Shown here: one piece after another, positions 25,403-34,327 of the stretch
Numbering within the stretch: position 1 is the first letter of the stretch
How the letters are laid out: every line of letters starts with the position of its first letter
Source of the DNA: Neorhizobium sp. SOG26
GTDB lineage: Bacteria > Pseudomonadota > Alphaproteobacteria > Rhizobiales > Rhizobiaceae
Reading direction: 5' to 3'
Length of the DNA stretch: 64,000 nucleotides
Assembly (NCBI RefSeq): GCF_003491345.1
Contig: NZ_CP025512.1
Span: forward strand, 620,001 to 684,000
Notes under the pieces: generated by a model
Databases searched by the model: none
Told to the model about the DNA's origin: nothing
Seen by the model: the letters and a program-made list of their open reading frames with translations, nothing else
Made by a program: the position numbers and the translations under genes

Positions 25403-28051
25403 CTAGCCCTTGAGCATCCGCTCGACGATGTCCCTGACATCGGTCGAAAGATTGGCGGCCCGCTCTATCGTGGTGAGCGCTGCCCGGGCATGATCGGCCC
25501 GCTGCGGTTCAAGTGAACGCCAGGACCGCATCGAGGTGAGGATGCGGGCTGCAAGCTGCGGGTTCTTGGCGTCGATCGCCAGGATCTGCTCGGCGAGGAA
25601 ACTATAACCTTCCCCGTCGGCGCGGTTGAAGCCGGTCGGGTTGGAGAAGGCATAGGTGCCGATCAGCGACCGTACCCTGTTCGGGTTGGTCGAGATGAAG
25701 CGCGGGTTCTCCATCAGCGATTTGACGCGCGACAGCGCGTCCGCGCCCGGGATGGTCGCCTGGATCGAGAACCACTTGTCGATGACGAGCGGATTGCCGT
25801 CAAAGCGGGTCAGGAAGCTCGCAAGGGCCGAGGTTGCCTCGGACGAAGACGGGAAACGATGGGCGAGCAGGGTAAGTGCCTGCGCCAGATCCGTCATGTT
25901 GTCGGAGGACGCGAAAGCCTCGGCTGCACGAGCCGGCGAGTTTTCCGAATAGGTGAGGTAGGACAGCGCGATGTTGCGCAGTGCGCGCTTGCCAGCGCTT
26001 TCCGCATCCGGCGCATAGGCGCCCTCGGGCTTCATCGTCTCGAACAGGTGGACGAAGGTCTTTTCACCAGCCTCCGCAATGGCCGAGATGACCGCGGTGC
26101 GGCCCGCATGGATTGCATCCGGATCGTTGTTGCTGCCGAGTTCGCGGGCAATATCAGCCTCGCTCGGCAGCGTCAGCGCCTGTGCCCGGAAGGCCGGCTC
26201 CAGCGTTTCATCGGCAGCCGCCTCCAGAAGCGCGGCGATAAGCGCCGGATCGCAGGTCACGTCCTTGCCGTCGCGGGCATCCCGCGCCGCCTGCATCAGG
26301 TTCGGCATGGCAAGATCGGTCAGTGCCTGCCAGCGGGCGAAGAGGTCGGTGTCGTGACGGGCGATATGCGCAAGATCGGCCGGCGTCTGGTCGAAATGCA
26401 GGTTGATCGGCGCCGAGAAGGAACGGTTGAGTGACAGTACCGGGCGCGACGAGATGCCGGAGAAGGTGAAGGTCTGGCGTCGTTCGGTGAGGTGCAGCAC
26501 GTCCTCGGTGACTTCGCCGCCAGTGACGCCTTCCGGCGTTGCCAGCGAGCCGTTATCGAGGATCAGCGCGAACGACAACGGGATGTGCATCGGATCCTTG
26601 GTCGACTGGCCGGGCGTTGCCGGCACCATCTGCTCAAGCGACAGCGTGAAGGTGCCGCTGGACTGATCGTAGCTGCTCGAGGCGGTGACCAGCGGGGTGC
26701 CGGCCTGGTGGTACCAGAGCGAGAACTGCGTGAGATCGCGCCCGCTCGCATCCTCGAAGCACTTCACGAAATCCTCGACGGTGGCGGCATCGCCATCGTG
26801 GCGCTCGAAATAAAGGTCCATGCCCTTCTTGAACGTGTCGCGGCCCAGCAGGGTGGCGATCATGCGGGTGACTTCGGAGCCTTTTTCGTAGACCGTCGTC
26901 GTGTAGAAGTTGTTGATTTCACGATACTTCGTCGGGCGCACCGGGTGCGCGAGCGGACCGGCATCCTCGGGGAACTGCTCCGACTTCAGGTGGCGGACTT
27001 CGGCGATGCGCTTGACCGGCCGCGAACGCATGTCGGCCGAGAATTCGTGGTCGCGGTAGACGGTCAGGCCTTCCTTCAGGCACAGCTGGAACCAGTCGCG
27101 GCAGGTGATGCGGTTGCCGGTCCAGTTGTGGAAATATTCGTGGGCGATGATCGCCTCGATATTTGCATAATCCTGGTCGGTCGCAGTCTCGGGGTCGGCG
27201 AGAACGTATTTGTCGTTGAAGACGTTGAGGCCCTTGTTCTCCATCGCGCCCATGTTGAAGTCGGAGACGGCGACGATCTGGAAGATGTTGAGGTCGTATT
27301 CGCGGCCGAACCGCTCCTCGTCCCATTTCATCGAGCGCTTCAGCGCATCCATGGCATAAGCCGCGCGCGGCTCCTTGCCGTGCTCGACATAGATCTTCAG
27401 CGCGACTTCATTGCCGGACATGGTGGTGAAGGTGTCTTCAACGACGCCGAGATCACCGGCAACCAGTGCAAAGAGATAGGATGGCTTCGGGTGCGGGTCG
27501 AACCAGGCGGCAAAGGCGCGCCCTTCGTCATAACCGGCGCCGCCAAGGAAGTTGCCGTTCGACAGCATGACAGGGTTGGCAGCCTTGTCGCCGATGATGG
27601 TGACGGTGTAGGGCGCCAGCACGTCCGGACGGTCCGGGAAATAGGTGATGCGCCGGAAGCCTTCAGCCTCGCATTGCGTGCAGTAGATGCCGTTGGTGCG
27701 GTAAAGACCCATCAACTGGGTGTTGGCTTCCGGGTTGATATAGGTGGTGATGGTGATCTCGAAAGGCGACTCCCCCGGCAGGTCGCGCACCGTCAGTTGT
27801 TCGGATGTCACGTCATACTGGCTGGCCGGGACCTCGTTCTGATCCAGCAGAAGACCAGACAGCGTCAGTTCATCACCATCGAGCACCAGCGGGGCCGTGG
27901 GATCGACGCCCTCGCGGCGGTGGAAGATCAGCCGCGCCTCAACTTTGGTATTCGTCGGATCAAGCTCGAACGTCAGGTCGACTCGTTCCAGGACAAAGTC
28001 GGTGGGGCGATAATCTGCCAGATGAACAATCTGGCCCGTATCTGTGCGCAT
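25403..28051 (-). CDS. pepN: Aminopeptidase N (M1 family)
   Basis: An 882-residue cytosolic zinc aminopeptidase that removes N-terminal residues from peptides. It carries the exopeptidase motif GAMEN (in MGAMENKGLNVF) and the zinc site HEYFHNWTGNRITCRDWF with the second Glu in 'GLTVYRDHEFSAD'. Length and C-terminal helical domain match E. coli PepN. The open frame extends 33 codons further upstream, but 'MRTDTGQIVHLADYRPTDF' is the usual start and AGGAAG lies six bases before ATG 28051. Single gene with its own terminator. Confidence 0.95.
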   Translation of the reverse strand: MRTDTGQIVHLADYRPTDFVLERVDLTFELDPTNTKVEARLIFHRREGVDPTAPLVLDGDELTLSGLLLDQNEVPASQYDVTSEQLTVRDLPGESPFEITITTYINPEANTQLMGLYRTNGIYCTQCEAEGFRRITYFPDRPDVLAPYTVTIIGDKAANPVMLSNGNFLGGAGYDEGRAFAAWFDPHPKPSYLFALVAGDLGVVEDTFTTMSGNEVALKIYVEHGKEPRAAYAMDALKRSMKWDEERFGREYDLNIFQIVAVSDFNMGAMENKGLNVFNDKYVLADPETATDQDYANIEAIIAHEYFHNWTGNRITCRDWFQLCLKEGLTVYRDHEFSADMRSRPVKRIAEVRHLKSEQFPEDAGPLAHPVRPTKYREINNFYTTTVYEKGSEVTRMIATLLGRDTFKKGMDLYFERHDGDAATVEDFVKCFEDASGRDLTQFSLWYHQAGTPLVTASSSYDQSSGTFTLSLEQMVPATPGQSTKDPMHIPLSFALILDNGSLATPEGVTGGEVTEDVLHLTERRQTFTFSGISSRPVLSLNRSFSAPINLHFDQTPADLAHIARHDTDLFARWQALTDLAMPNLMQAARDARDGKDVTCDPALIAALLEAAADETLEPAFRAQALTLPSEADIARELGSNNDPDAIHAGRTAVISAIAEAGEKTFVHLFETMKPEGAYAPDAESAGKRALRNIALSYLTYSENSPARAAEAFASSDNMTDLAQALTLLAHRFPSSSEATSALASFLTRFDGNPLVIDKWFSIQATIPGADALSRVKSLMENPRFISTNPNRVRSLIGTYAFSNPTGFNRADGEGYSFLAEQILAIDAKNPQLAARILTSMRSWRSLEPQRADHARAALTTIERAANLSTDVRDIVERMLKG

Positions 28052-28357
28052 AGTACTTCCTGGAACCGGCTCTTCATGTGAGTCACGCGACAAGCATCCG
28101 ACCGAAATGGGCCAGACTGTACCCGTCGCGGCGGGCATAATTGCACGCAATGCTAAACGATTGTTGAACCCTCTACATCACGCAGAGGTTCGATATTACC
28201 GTACTCGGCTCAAAGGGTTTCCGTTTCGTCACCCAATTTGATCAACTCATCAGCAGATTTCATACTCCTCGCGTCCATCATCCTCTATCGTGCGGACAAA
28301 TCAAGCATTTCCCACCTTTTGCCTGTCTGAAGCGCGGCGAATTCCGAAGAGTAGTAC
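28052..28357. other. Divergent intergenic region between pepN and the DMT exporter
   Basis: These 306 bases separate two divergent genes and should hold both promoters. I see no convincing ORF, RNA gene or strong palindrome; the central part (28140-28290) is AT-richer than its surroundings. Confidence 0.5.
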
Positions 28358-29296
28358 ATGGCCGCGGATGCCTCAAACCCCCTCAAGGGGATCATGATGA
28401 AGGTAAGCTCAGTCGTGGTCTTTGTGGCGATGCAGGCATGCATCAAGTCCGCCGGGCCCGATATTCCGGCCGGGCAGATCACCTTCTTCCGCTCCGCTTT
28501 CGCGGTGGTGCCGATCATCCTCTACCTTGGATACCTTGGCCAATTGCGGGGCGTGATGAAGACCAGCAGCCCGTTTGGCCACCTGCGGCGCGGCATGCTC
28601 GGCATCATGTCGATGGGCTTCGGCTTCTATGGGCTGGTCAACCTGCCGCTGCCGGACGCAATCGCGATCGGTTATTCCATGCCGCTGCTTGCGGTCGTGT
28701 TCGCGGCGATCTTCCTGAAAGAGCCGGTGCGGCTTTATCGCTGGACGGCGGTCATGGTGGGAATGATTGGCGTCGTCATCATCTCCTGGCCGAAGCTGAC
28801 GCTGTTCCAGGACGGCGGCGTGCCCTCGCAGCAGGCGCTCGGCGCGGCGGCGGTATTGACGTCATCTTTCCTGGCGGGCTTTGCGATGATCCAGACGCGG
28901 CTTCTGGTGCGCACGGAAAAGACGGCGACGATCGTGATGTATTTCTCGCTCAGCGGCGCGGTGTTCTCGCTGCTGAGCCTGCCCTTCGGCTGGAATAACC
29001 TCAGCGCGTCGGAGATGGCGTTCCTGATTGCGGCGGGGTTTTGCGGCGGCGTCGGGCAGATCCTGCTGACGGAGGCCTACCGGAATGCGGACGTTTCGAC
29101 GGTCGCGCCGTTTGAGTACACGTCGATCGTGCTGGGGATTGTGATCGCCTACATCCTGTTTTCGGATGTGCCGACAGCCGAGACCTTGATCGGCACGACG
29201 ATTACCGTCTCGGCCGGCATCTTCATCATATACCGCGAGCACCAGCTTGGGCTGGAGCGGAAGGCGGCGCGCAAGGCGTCACCGCCGGGCGGCTGA
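28358..29296 (+). CDS. EamA/DMT-family inner-membrane exporter
   Basis: A 312-residue protein with about ten membrane helices in two EamA repeats: the first starts near 'SVVVFVAMQACIKSAGPDIPAGQITFFR', the second near 'LGAAAVLTSSFLAGFAMIQTRLL'. The conserved repeat ends are visible in 'ALPDAIAIGYSMPLLAVVFA'-like (residues ~105-125) and 'NADVSTVAPFEYTSIVLGI'. DMT exporters move amino acids, metabolites or drugs; no substrate can be assigned. It is transcribed alone, away from pepN. Confidence 0.85.
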   Translation: MAADASNPLKGIMMKVSSVVVFVAMQACIKSAGPDIPAGQITFFRSAFAVVPIILYLGYLGQLRGVMKTSSPFGHLRRGMLGIMSMGFGFYGLVNLPLPDAIAIGYSMPLLAVVFAAIFLKEPVRLYRWTAVMVGMIGVVIISWPKLTLFQDGGVPSQQALGAAAVLTSSFLAGFAMIQTRLLVRTEKTATIVMYFSLSGAVFSLLSLPFGWNNLSASEMAFLIAAGFCGGVGQILLTEAYRNADVSTVAPFEYTSIVLGIVIAYILFSDVPTAETLIGTTITVSAGIFIIYREHQLGLERKAARKASPPGG

Positions 29297-29305
29297 AGCC
29301 AGTCC

Positions 29306-29461
29306 TTAGAGCGGGATGGCAGCGGTCGCCGGATTGCTCTTTTTGGCAGAAGCAGCGCGCGCCGTGTCGGCATGGCTGTATTCCCGCGATGCGTTCACGG
29401 CCGTGCCGATGTGGTGCAGGCTGTCACGGAAGCTGCGCAACGAGCGGAGAAACGTGGTCAT
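29306..29461 (-). CDS. Small basic protein, second of two tandem small ORFs
   Basis: A 51-residue ORF (MTTFLRSLRSFRDSLHHIGTA at its start, shown only in part as MTTFLRSLRSFRDSLHHIG) ending in a lysine/proline/alanine tail. GAGGA lies seven bases before the ATG on the minus strand. It begins 24 bases after the stop of the ORF upstream and both start with MTT, so they look like one transcript. I do not recognise the family; the amphipathic N-terminal helix is reminiscent of small regulatory or membrane-surface proteins. Convergent with the exporter gene. Confidence 0.45.
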   Translation of the reverse strand: MTTFLRSLRSFRDSLHHIGTAVNASREYSHADTARAASAKKSNPATAAIPL

Positions 29462-29485
29462 GGCAAAATCCTCGTGGTTTGCGGA

Positions 29486-29677
29486 TCAACGTTCGCGGAA
29501 GTCTGCGAAAACGGCTGCAGGACGCGACACACCGGTCGGGCGCGCCATGGCACGCGAGGTCATCTGCTCGTTCGTTGCCGAGCCGAAGCGGTGGTAGCCC
29601 TGCGTGGCACGCGGTGCGAGCCCTGCAATGCGAAGGGTTTCGAAGCCAGAATGGATCGGGCGGAAGCGGGTCGTCAT
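29486..29677 (-). CDS. Small protein, first of two tandem small ORFs
   Basis: A 63-residue ORF beginning MTTRFRPIHSGFETLRIAG and ending in ARPTGVSRPAAVFADFRER. AAAGGA lies nine bases before ATG 29677, which is the start I prefer over one 13 codons further upstream. It is basic, has no signal peptide or membrane helix, and no family is recognised. The first residues (MTTxFR..xxSF/GF) faintly resemble those of the following ORF, so the two could be diverged duplicates. A candidate promoter lies upstream at 29722-29750. Confidence 0.45.
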   Translation of the reverse strand: MTTRFRPIHSGFETLRIAGLAPRATQGYHRFGSATNEQMTSRAMARPTGVSRPAAVFADFRER

Positions 29678-29721
29678 TGCCTTGGTTCCTTTAAACCAGA
29701 ATTCCTCCCAAGACATGTCTC

Positions 29722-29750
29722 TATATTGCGCCGCAACATTGATTCCGCAA
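29722..29750 (-). promoter_or_regulatory. Candidate sigma-70-type promoter for the two small ORFs
   Basis: On the minus strand TTGCGG and AATATA are separated by 17 bases, about 45 bases before the ATG at 29677. The match to TTGACA/TATAAT is partial, so this is only a candidate. Confidence 0.3.
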
Positions 29751-29849
29751 TGCGACAGAACGCCGTACTGTCATGCGCAATGTGCATGGCTCCATTCATA
29801 ATCCGGTAATGTTGTTCAAAGAATCGGCAGAAATAGCCGAATGCGCCAT

Positions 29850-30761
29850 CTAGTGGCTGGTGAGGCGGCTCTTGAAGGTGAGCAGGTCCTGCCATGCAAG
29901 TGCCTTGTTGGCAGGGGCCGCGATCAGTTCCTGCGGATGCAGGGTGGCAATCGCCGCCGTATTCCAGCCGCCGATGGTAACATCACGCCATTCGCCGCGC
30001 AGCGAATGGATCGTGCCGTTGACGCCGAAGAAGAAACGGGCCGGGAAGGTGCCGAGAAGCAGCAGCGTCTTCGGCTCGGCGAGCGCTATCTGGCGCTCCA
30101 GGAACGGCCGGCAGATTTCCATCTCGGCGGGCGAGGGCATGCGGTTGCCGGGCGGCCGCCACGGGATCATGTTGGTCAGCACCACGGCTTCACGGGCGAG
30201 GCCGATCGCACCCAGCATCCGGTCGAGAAGCTGTCCCTGCCGGCCGGAAAAGGGGATGCCGTCGCGATCGTCATCGGCATTCGGCATCGGGCCGATGACC
30301 ATGATGCCCGAGGCCGGATCACCGCTGGCAAACACCGTGGAGCGCGCGCCGTTCTTCAGGTTGCAGCCGCTGAAGGCCTCAAGTGCCGTCTTCAGCTCCG
30401 GCAAAGAGCGTGCGCTTTCGGCGGCAAAGCGGGCGGCCGCGACAGCTTCGCCATCGGGAACGGAAACGGGTGCGGAGGATGACGGTGCGGCAGGCGAGGG
30501 GGCGGAAGCCCGCGCAGCCGAACCTGCACCCGCGCGGCTTGGGGCGGCAGCGCCCCCTGTGTTGGTCGCGGTTTCATTCTGCGCCAGGGTGCCACGAGCC
30601 GATGCCGGTATGCGGGCTTCTGCCTTGGCGGCCCTTTGCGCGGCGAATTGCGCGAAGCGATCCACCGGATCATCTTCGGCCAGCCACTCCACACCCGCAT
30701 CTGCATAAAAATGCAGAAGCGCGGCGAGCTCTGGCGCGTCGAGATCCTTGGCGGTGTCCAT
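29850..30761 (-). CDS. Uracil-DNA glycosylase, family 4/5-like
   Basis: A 303-residue DNA repair enzyme. The C-terminal ~190 residues form the glycosylase: motif A around 'VIGPMPNADDDRDGIPFSGRQG' (residues ~160-180), the LLD stretch 'QLLDRMLGAIGL', 'LLLLGTFPARFFFG', and the substrate loop TLHPQELIAAP. The N-terminal 120 residues are an Ala/Pro/Ser-rich linker of low complexity. The 'SGCNLKNGARSTVF' segment holds only one cysteine, so the four-cysteine iron-sulfur site of classical family 4 enzymes is not obvious. This variant is usual in Rhizobiales. Confidence 0.85.
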   Translation of the reverse strand: MDTAKDLDAPELAALLHFYADAGVEWLAEDDPVDRFAQFAAQRAAKAEARIPASARGTLAQNETATNTGGAAAPSRAGAGSAARASAPSPAAPSSSAPVSVPDGEAVAAARFAAESARSLPELKTALEAFSGCNLKNGARSTVFASGDPASGIMVIGPMPNADDDRDGIPFSGRQGQLLDRMLGAIGLAREAVVLTNMIPWRPPGNRMPSPAEMEICRPFLERQIALAEPKTLLLLGTFPARFFFGVNGTIHSLRGEWRDVTIGGWNTAAIATLHPQELIAAPANKALAWQDLLTFKSRLTSH

Positions 30762-30809
30762 GATCCTATCCTAGCGGAGCGGACGAGGCGGCGAAAGGCA
30801 AAGCCGCTC

Positions 30810-32105
30810 TCACGCGGCCCATTGTCCCACGTTATCGCTCTCGCCGATCAGCGCCAGCCCGTGTGCGATGGAGAGCAATTCGCCGCCGCTTTCGATCTTG
30901 GACGCGTCGAAGCGGCGGGTGAAGATCCGCCGGACGGCCGGGACGAAGGACGTGCCGCCGGTGAGGAAGATCTTGTCGACGGCTGCGGGCGGCGTGTTTG
31001 TCTGCTCCAGCACCTCGTCGAGCGCCCCTTCGATCTTGGCAAGATCATCCGCGATCCAGGTCTCGAAGTCGCTGCGCTTCACCATCTTGTTGCCAGCCTT
31101 GCCGAGCGGCGCGAACTTAAACTCCGCTTCCTCGGCGCCCGACAGCGCCATCTTGGTGGCCGAGATCGCCTGGTAGAGCGGGTAGCCTTCGTCGTGCTCC
31201 ACAAGATCGATGAACAGTTCCAGTTTGTCGGGATCCAGCGCCGAACGCACCAGCGATTTCATGTCGGTGAACTCGCGGGTGGTCTTGAAGATCGACAACT
31301 GGTTCCAGCGGCTGAAATTGGCGTAGTAGCCGGCCGGCACTTCCAGCACCTTGTCGAAGCTCTTGAAGTAGGTGCCCTTGCCGATCTCCGGCGCCACGAG
31401 ATGGTCGATCATCCGCGCGTCGAAATGGTCGCCGGCAATGCCGACGCCCGAGTGTCCGATCGGTTTGGCGGTAAGCTTGCCGGCCTGGCGCTCGAAACGG
31501 ATCAGCGAATAGTCGGTGGTGCCGCCGCCGAAGTCGGCCACCAGCACGGTTGCGTCGGTTTTCAGCGTCTGGGCAAAGTAATAGGCGGCCGCCACGGGCT
31601 CATAAACGTAGTGGATCTCGGGGAAGCCGAGACGCGTCAGGGCCTCGTTGTAGCGCTCCGTGGCGAGTGCGGGATCCGGATTGGCACCGGCAAAATGCAC
31701 CGGCCGCCCGGCGATGAGGCGCGAGACCTCTGAGGGCCAGTTGCCATCCGCATAGGTCTTCAACCGCTTCAGGAAGATTTCCATCAGGTCTTCGAATTGC
31801 TGGCGGCGTGCGAACACGAGCGTGCCCTGGAAGAGCGGGCTGGCGGCAAAGGTCTTGATCGACTGCAGGAAGCGGCAATCACCCGGATTGTCGATGAACT
31901 GGCGGATCGCAGCCTGGCCAGCCTCCACCTTCAGCGCCTGGGCGCCCATCACCGCGTCCTTCATGAAGGAAAGCGCGGTGCGCATCGAATCGCTGGTGCC
32001 GGCATTGCTCGTGAACTGCATCGAATGGGTGGTCGAACCGTCGCCGTCCGCGAGTGCCAGAACAGTGTTGGTCGTGCCGAAATCAAGCCCGAGCGCCCGT
32101 GCCAT
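30810..32105 (-). CDS. Hsp70-family ATPase, YegD-like (no substrate-binding domain)
   Basis: A 431-residue actin-fold ATPase. Phosphate-1 motif LGLDFGTTNTVLAL is at the N terminus, phosphate-2 VADFGGGTTDYSL near residue 200, and the adenosine motif FLTGGTSFVPAVRR near residue 390. DnaK is about 640 residues; here the peptide-binding domain is absent, as in the YegD group. AAGGAG lies seven bases before ATG 32105, so the open frame further upstream is not used. Client and role are unknown. It stands alone between the glycosylase and ampR. Confidence 0.85.
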   Translation of the reverse strand: MARALGLDFGTTNTVLALADGDGSTTHSMQFTSNAGTSDSMRTALSFMKDAVMGAQALKVEAGQAAIRQFIDNPGDCRFLQSIKTFAASPLFQGTLVFARRQQFEDLMEIFLKRLKTYADGNWPSEVSRLIAGRPVHFAGANPDPALATERYNEALTRLGFPEIHYVYEPVAAAYYFAQTLKTDATVLVADFGGGTTDYSLIRFERQAGKLTAKPIGHSGVGIAGDHFDARMIDHLVAPEIGKGTYFKSFDKVLEVPAGYYANFSRWNQLSIFKTTREFTDMKSLVRSALDPDKLELFIDLVEHDEGYPLYQAISATKMALSGAEEAEFKFAPLGKAGNKMVKRSDFETWIADDLAKIEGALDEVLEQTNTPPAAVDKIFLTGGTSFVPAVRRIFTRRFDASKIESGGELLSIAHGLALIGESDNVGQWAA

Positions 32106-32237
32106 GGCCGTGCTCCTTAAAGTCATCAATGATGTTGAAACGGGCAAAGGCCCGAACGCAAAAAGGCGCCGAACAGCGCCTTGATCAGTGTGGGCGCGTG
32201 ATCGCACAAGCCGGCTGTTGATGCAAGCCGAAAGGCT

Positions 32238-33128
32238 TTAGATGTTGCTTATGTGCTCAGGCTCCGCTGCCTGTTCCAGGAGCCATGTGCGGAAGGCTTC
32301 CATGGCCGCGTTGACAGGCCGTGATTTCAGCCGCACCAGCCAATAACTGCCTTTCGAGATATAGATGTCGAAGGGTTGCACCAGCGCGCCTGACGCGGTG
32401 TGGCGCGAAAACATCAGAGGCGGCGCGAGCGCCACGCCTGCCCCCTGGATCGCCGCCTCCACCATCAGCACCGAACTGTCGAACACCATGCCGCGAAGGG
32501 GCGCTGGCTCAACGCCCGCAGCCTCGAACCAGCTTGGCCATTCGTCGGCCCGATAGGAGCGAAGCAGCGGCTGCTTCGCCACATCTTCCGGCGCCTGGAT
32601 TTCCCTTGCAATCGAAGGCGTGCAGAGCGCCGTCAGTGGCGCCTCGAACAGTGCTTCTGCCTCCATGTCATGCCAGGCCCCGTTGCCGAACTTTATCGTG
32701 TAATCAAGCCCTTCGGCGGCAATATCAACCCGGTTGTTGTTGGTGGAAAGCCTTAGATCCACGAACGGATGTTTGGTATGGAAATCGGACAGGCGCGGCA
32801 ACAGCCAGCCGACCGCAAGGGTCCCCACCGCACCGAGTTTCAACACCTCGCGTACATGCCCGCCCTCGAAGCGCTCCAGCATGTCGGCCATGCGGTCGAA
32901 GCTTTCCTGCAGCCCCGGCAGCAGCGCCAGGCCTTCCTCGGTGATCATCAAGCCGCGAGGCAGGCGGCGAAACAGCGTAACGCCCAGCCGCTGCTCGAGC
33001 AGTTTCACCTGGTGGCTGACGGCGGCTTGCGTGACGCAAAGCTCGATCGCAGCGCGGGTGAAGGACAGGTGGCGCGCGGCGGCTTCGAATGCGCGCAACG
33101 CGTTGAGCGGCAGATGGGGTCGAACCAT
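32238..33128 (-). CDS. ampR: LysR-type regulator AmpR, divergent to a beta-lactamase gene
   Basis: A 296-residue LysR regulator. It tracks the AmpR family closely: 'LPLNALRAFEAAARHLSFTR' at the start of the helix-turn-helix domain, 'VKLLEQRLGVTLFRR', 'STNNNRVDIAAEGLDYTIKF' and 'PLLRSYRADEWPSWFEAAGV', 'MVFDSSVLMVEAA' in the effector domain. AmpR senses muropeptides and controls a divergent beta-lactamase gene; here that gene starts 102 bases away, encoding a class D enzyme rather than the usual class C. The symbol rests on family features plus this arrangement; GcvA-type regulators are the closest alternative. Confidence 0.8.
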   Translation of the reverse strand: MVRPHLPLNALRAFEAAARHLSFTRAAIELCVTQAAVSHQVKLLEQRLGVTLFRRLPRGLMITEEGLALLPGLQESFDRMADMLERFEGGHVREVLKLGAVGTLAVGWLLPRLSDFHTKHPFVDLRLSTNNNRVDIAAEGLDYTIKFGNGAWHDMEAEALFEAPLTALCTPSIAREIQAPEDVAKQPLLRSYRADEWPSWFEAAGVEPAPLRGMVFDSSVLMVEAAIQGAGVALAPPLMFSRHTASGALVQPFDIYISKGSYWLVRLKSRPVNAAMEAFRTWLLEQAAEPEHISNI

Positions 33129-33230
33129 GGATGCCTTAGATTTATTTGTGCCTCCCCGCAGATATCATCGTTTGATTGGGGCTCGCAAGCCGACCTAGAA
33201 ATGCCGCATCACCTCAAACGGAGCATGATG

Positions 33231-34052
33231 ATGGCGTCCAGAAATCCCCTCATTCTCGCAGCACTCGTTGGCGCGACGGCGTCTCTTCTTCATTTCGCCG
33301 CCGCGCAGGCCGCCGAGCCGTTGCGGTGTACGGTCATCATCGATGAGAAGAGCGGGGAGCCGCTGCATCGCCAGGGGGATTGCGCGGAGGCGATATATCC
33401 GCAGTCTACCTTCAAGCTGCCGATCGCGATGATGGGATATGACGCCGGCATCCTCACCGATGCCCACAATCCGCGCTGGTCCTACCAAGCCAAGTGGCAA
33501 CGCCCGCAGCGGGAGCAGAAGGACACCGACCCGACAATCTGGGAGCGCGATTCCATCGTCTGGTATTCGCAGGAGATCACCCGCCGGCTCGGCAAGGAGG
33601 CATTTGCCGCCTACATTCGCGGCTTCAACTACGGCAATCGCGACGTTTCCGGTGGCCCGGGCGGCACCGATGGCCTGACACAGTCATGGCTGATGTCGTC
33701 GCTGAAGATCTCGGCGGATGGACAGGTGGATTTCCTGAGGCGGTTCCTCACAGGCGGCCTGCCGATCAGTGCGGAGGCTGTCGAGAAGACGAAAGCCATC
33801 ACGCCGAGGTTCGACGCTGCGGATGGCTGGACCGTCTACGGCAAGACGGGCTCGGGCAGCATGCGCAACAAGGCCGGCAAAGGTGACGCGAGCCGTCCGA
33901 TCGGCTGGTTTGTCGGCTGGGCGGAAAGACAGGGGCGGCGCGTCGTGTTCGCGCGCCTCTTCGTGGATACGAAGCGCCACACCAAGCAACCGATCAGCTT
34001 CACCGTGCGCGACAGCCTGATCGAAGACCTGCCGCGCCTGATGGCGCGGTAA
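33231..34052 (+). CDS. Class D (OXA-type) beta-lactamase
   Basis: A 273-residue exported serine beta-lactamase. After a signal peptide (about residues 1-28, ending AAAQAA) come all class D landmarks: STFK (Ser59-Lys62) active-site motif, DSIVW (second SxV motif), FNYGN (the class-specific YGN) and YGKTGSG (KTG box). 'WERDSIVWYSQEITRRLG' is close to OXA enzymes. Three ATG codons occur in a row; ACGGAG at 33218-33223 fits 33231 best. Expression is probably induced through the divergent ampR. Resistance spectrum cannot be read from sequence. Confidence 0.9.
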   Translation: MASRNPLILAALVGATASLLHFAAAQAAEPLRCTVIIDEKSGEPLHRQGDCAEAIYPQSTFKLPIAMMGYDAGILTDAHNPRWSYQAKWQRPQREQKDTDPTIWERDSIVWYSQEITRRLGKEAFAAYIRGFNYGNRDVSGGPGGTDGLTQSWLMSSLKISADGQVDFLRRFLTGGLPISAEAVEKTKAITPRFDAADGWTVYGKTGSGSMRNKAGKGDASRPIGWFVGWAERQGRRVVFARLFVDTKRHTKQPISFTVRDSLIEDLPRLMAR

Positions 34053-34072
34053 GGGAGAGGCTCGCGTCGTTT

Positions 34073-34267
34073 TTACCCCCGAAGGCGGCGCGAGCCCCAC
34101 ATTGTTACCAAGCCGATGGCGGCGGACACCAGGCCCCAGATGATCCAGGGCGTCTGATTGATCATGAAGCTGGAGCGAGGATACGGGAAATAACCCGTGC
34201 CCTGGCCGATCCACAGCAGGCCGATGGCAACCATCACGATGCCGACGATCCGCAATACAGTCCGCAT
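34073..34267 (-). CDS. Small conserved inner-membrane protein
   Basis: A 64-residue protein with two hydrophobic helices (about residues 2-22, RTVLRIVGIVMVAIGLLWIG, and 40-58, IIWGLVSAAIGLVTMWGS) and the short loop GYFPYPRSSFMI. GGAGG at 34277-34281 (minus strand) lies nine bases before ATG 34267; an ATG three codons earlier directly abuts it. Similar small membrane proteins occur in many Rhizobiales. Function unknown. It is convergent with the beta-lactamase gene, 20 bases apart. Confidence 0.7.
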   Translation of the reverse strand: MRTVLRIVGIVMVAIGLLWIGQGTGYFPYPRSSFMINQTPWIIWGLVSAAIGLVTMWGSRRLRG

Positions 34268-34327
34268 GGTTGCCATCCTCCTGCCTTCTCGTGTGAAGGC
34301 GTTACATCCTCATCGGCCGCACCGCGG

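Noticed and set aside
33129..33230. A defined AmpR box in the ampR-beta-lactamase gap
   Set aside because: Several T-N11-A spacings can be found in this AT-rich gap, but none is symmetric enough to call.
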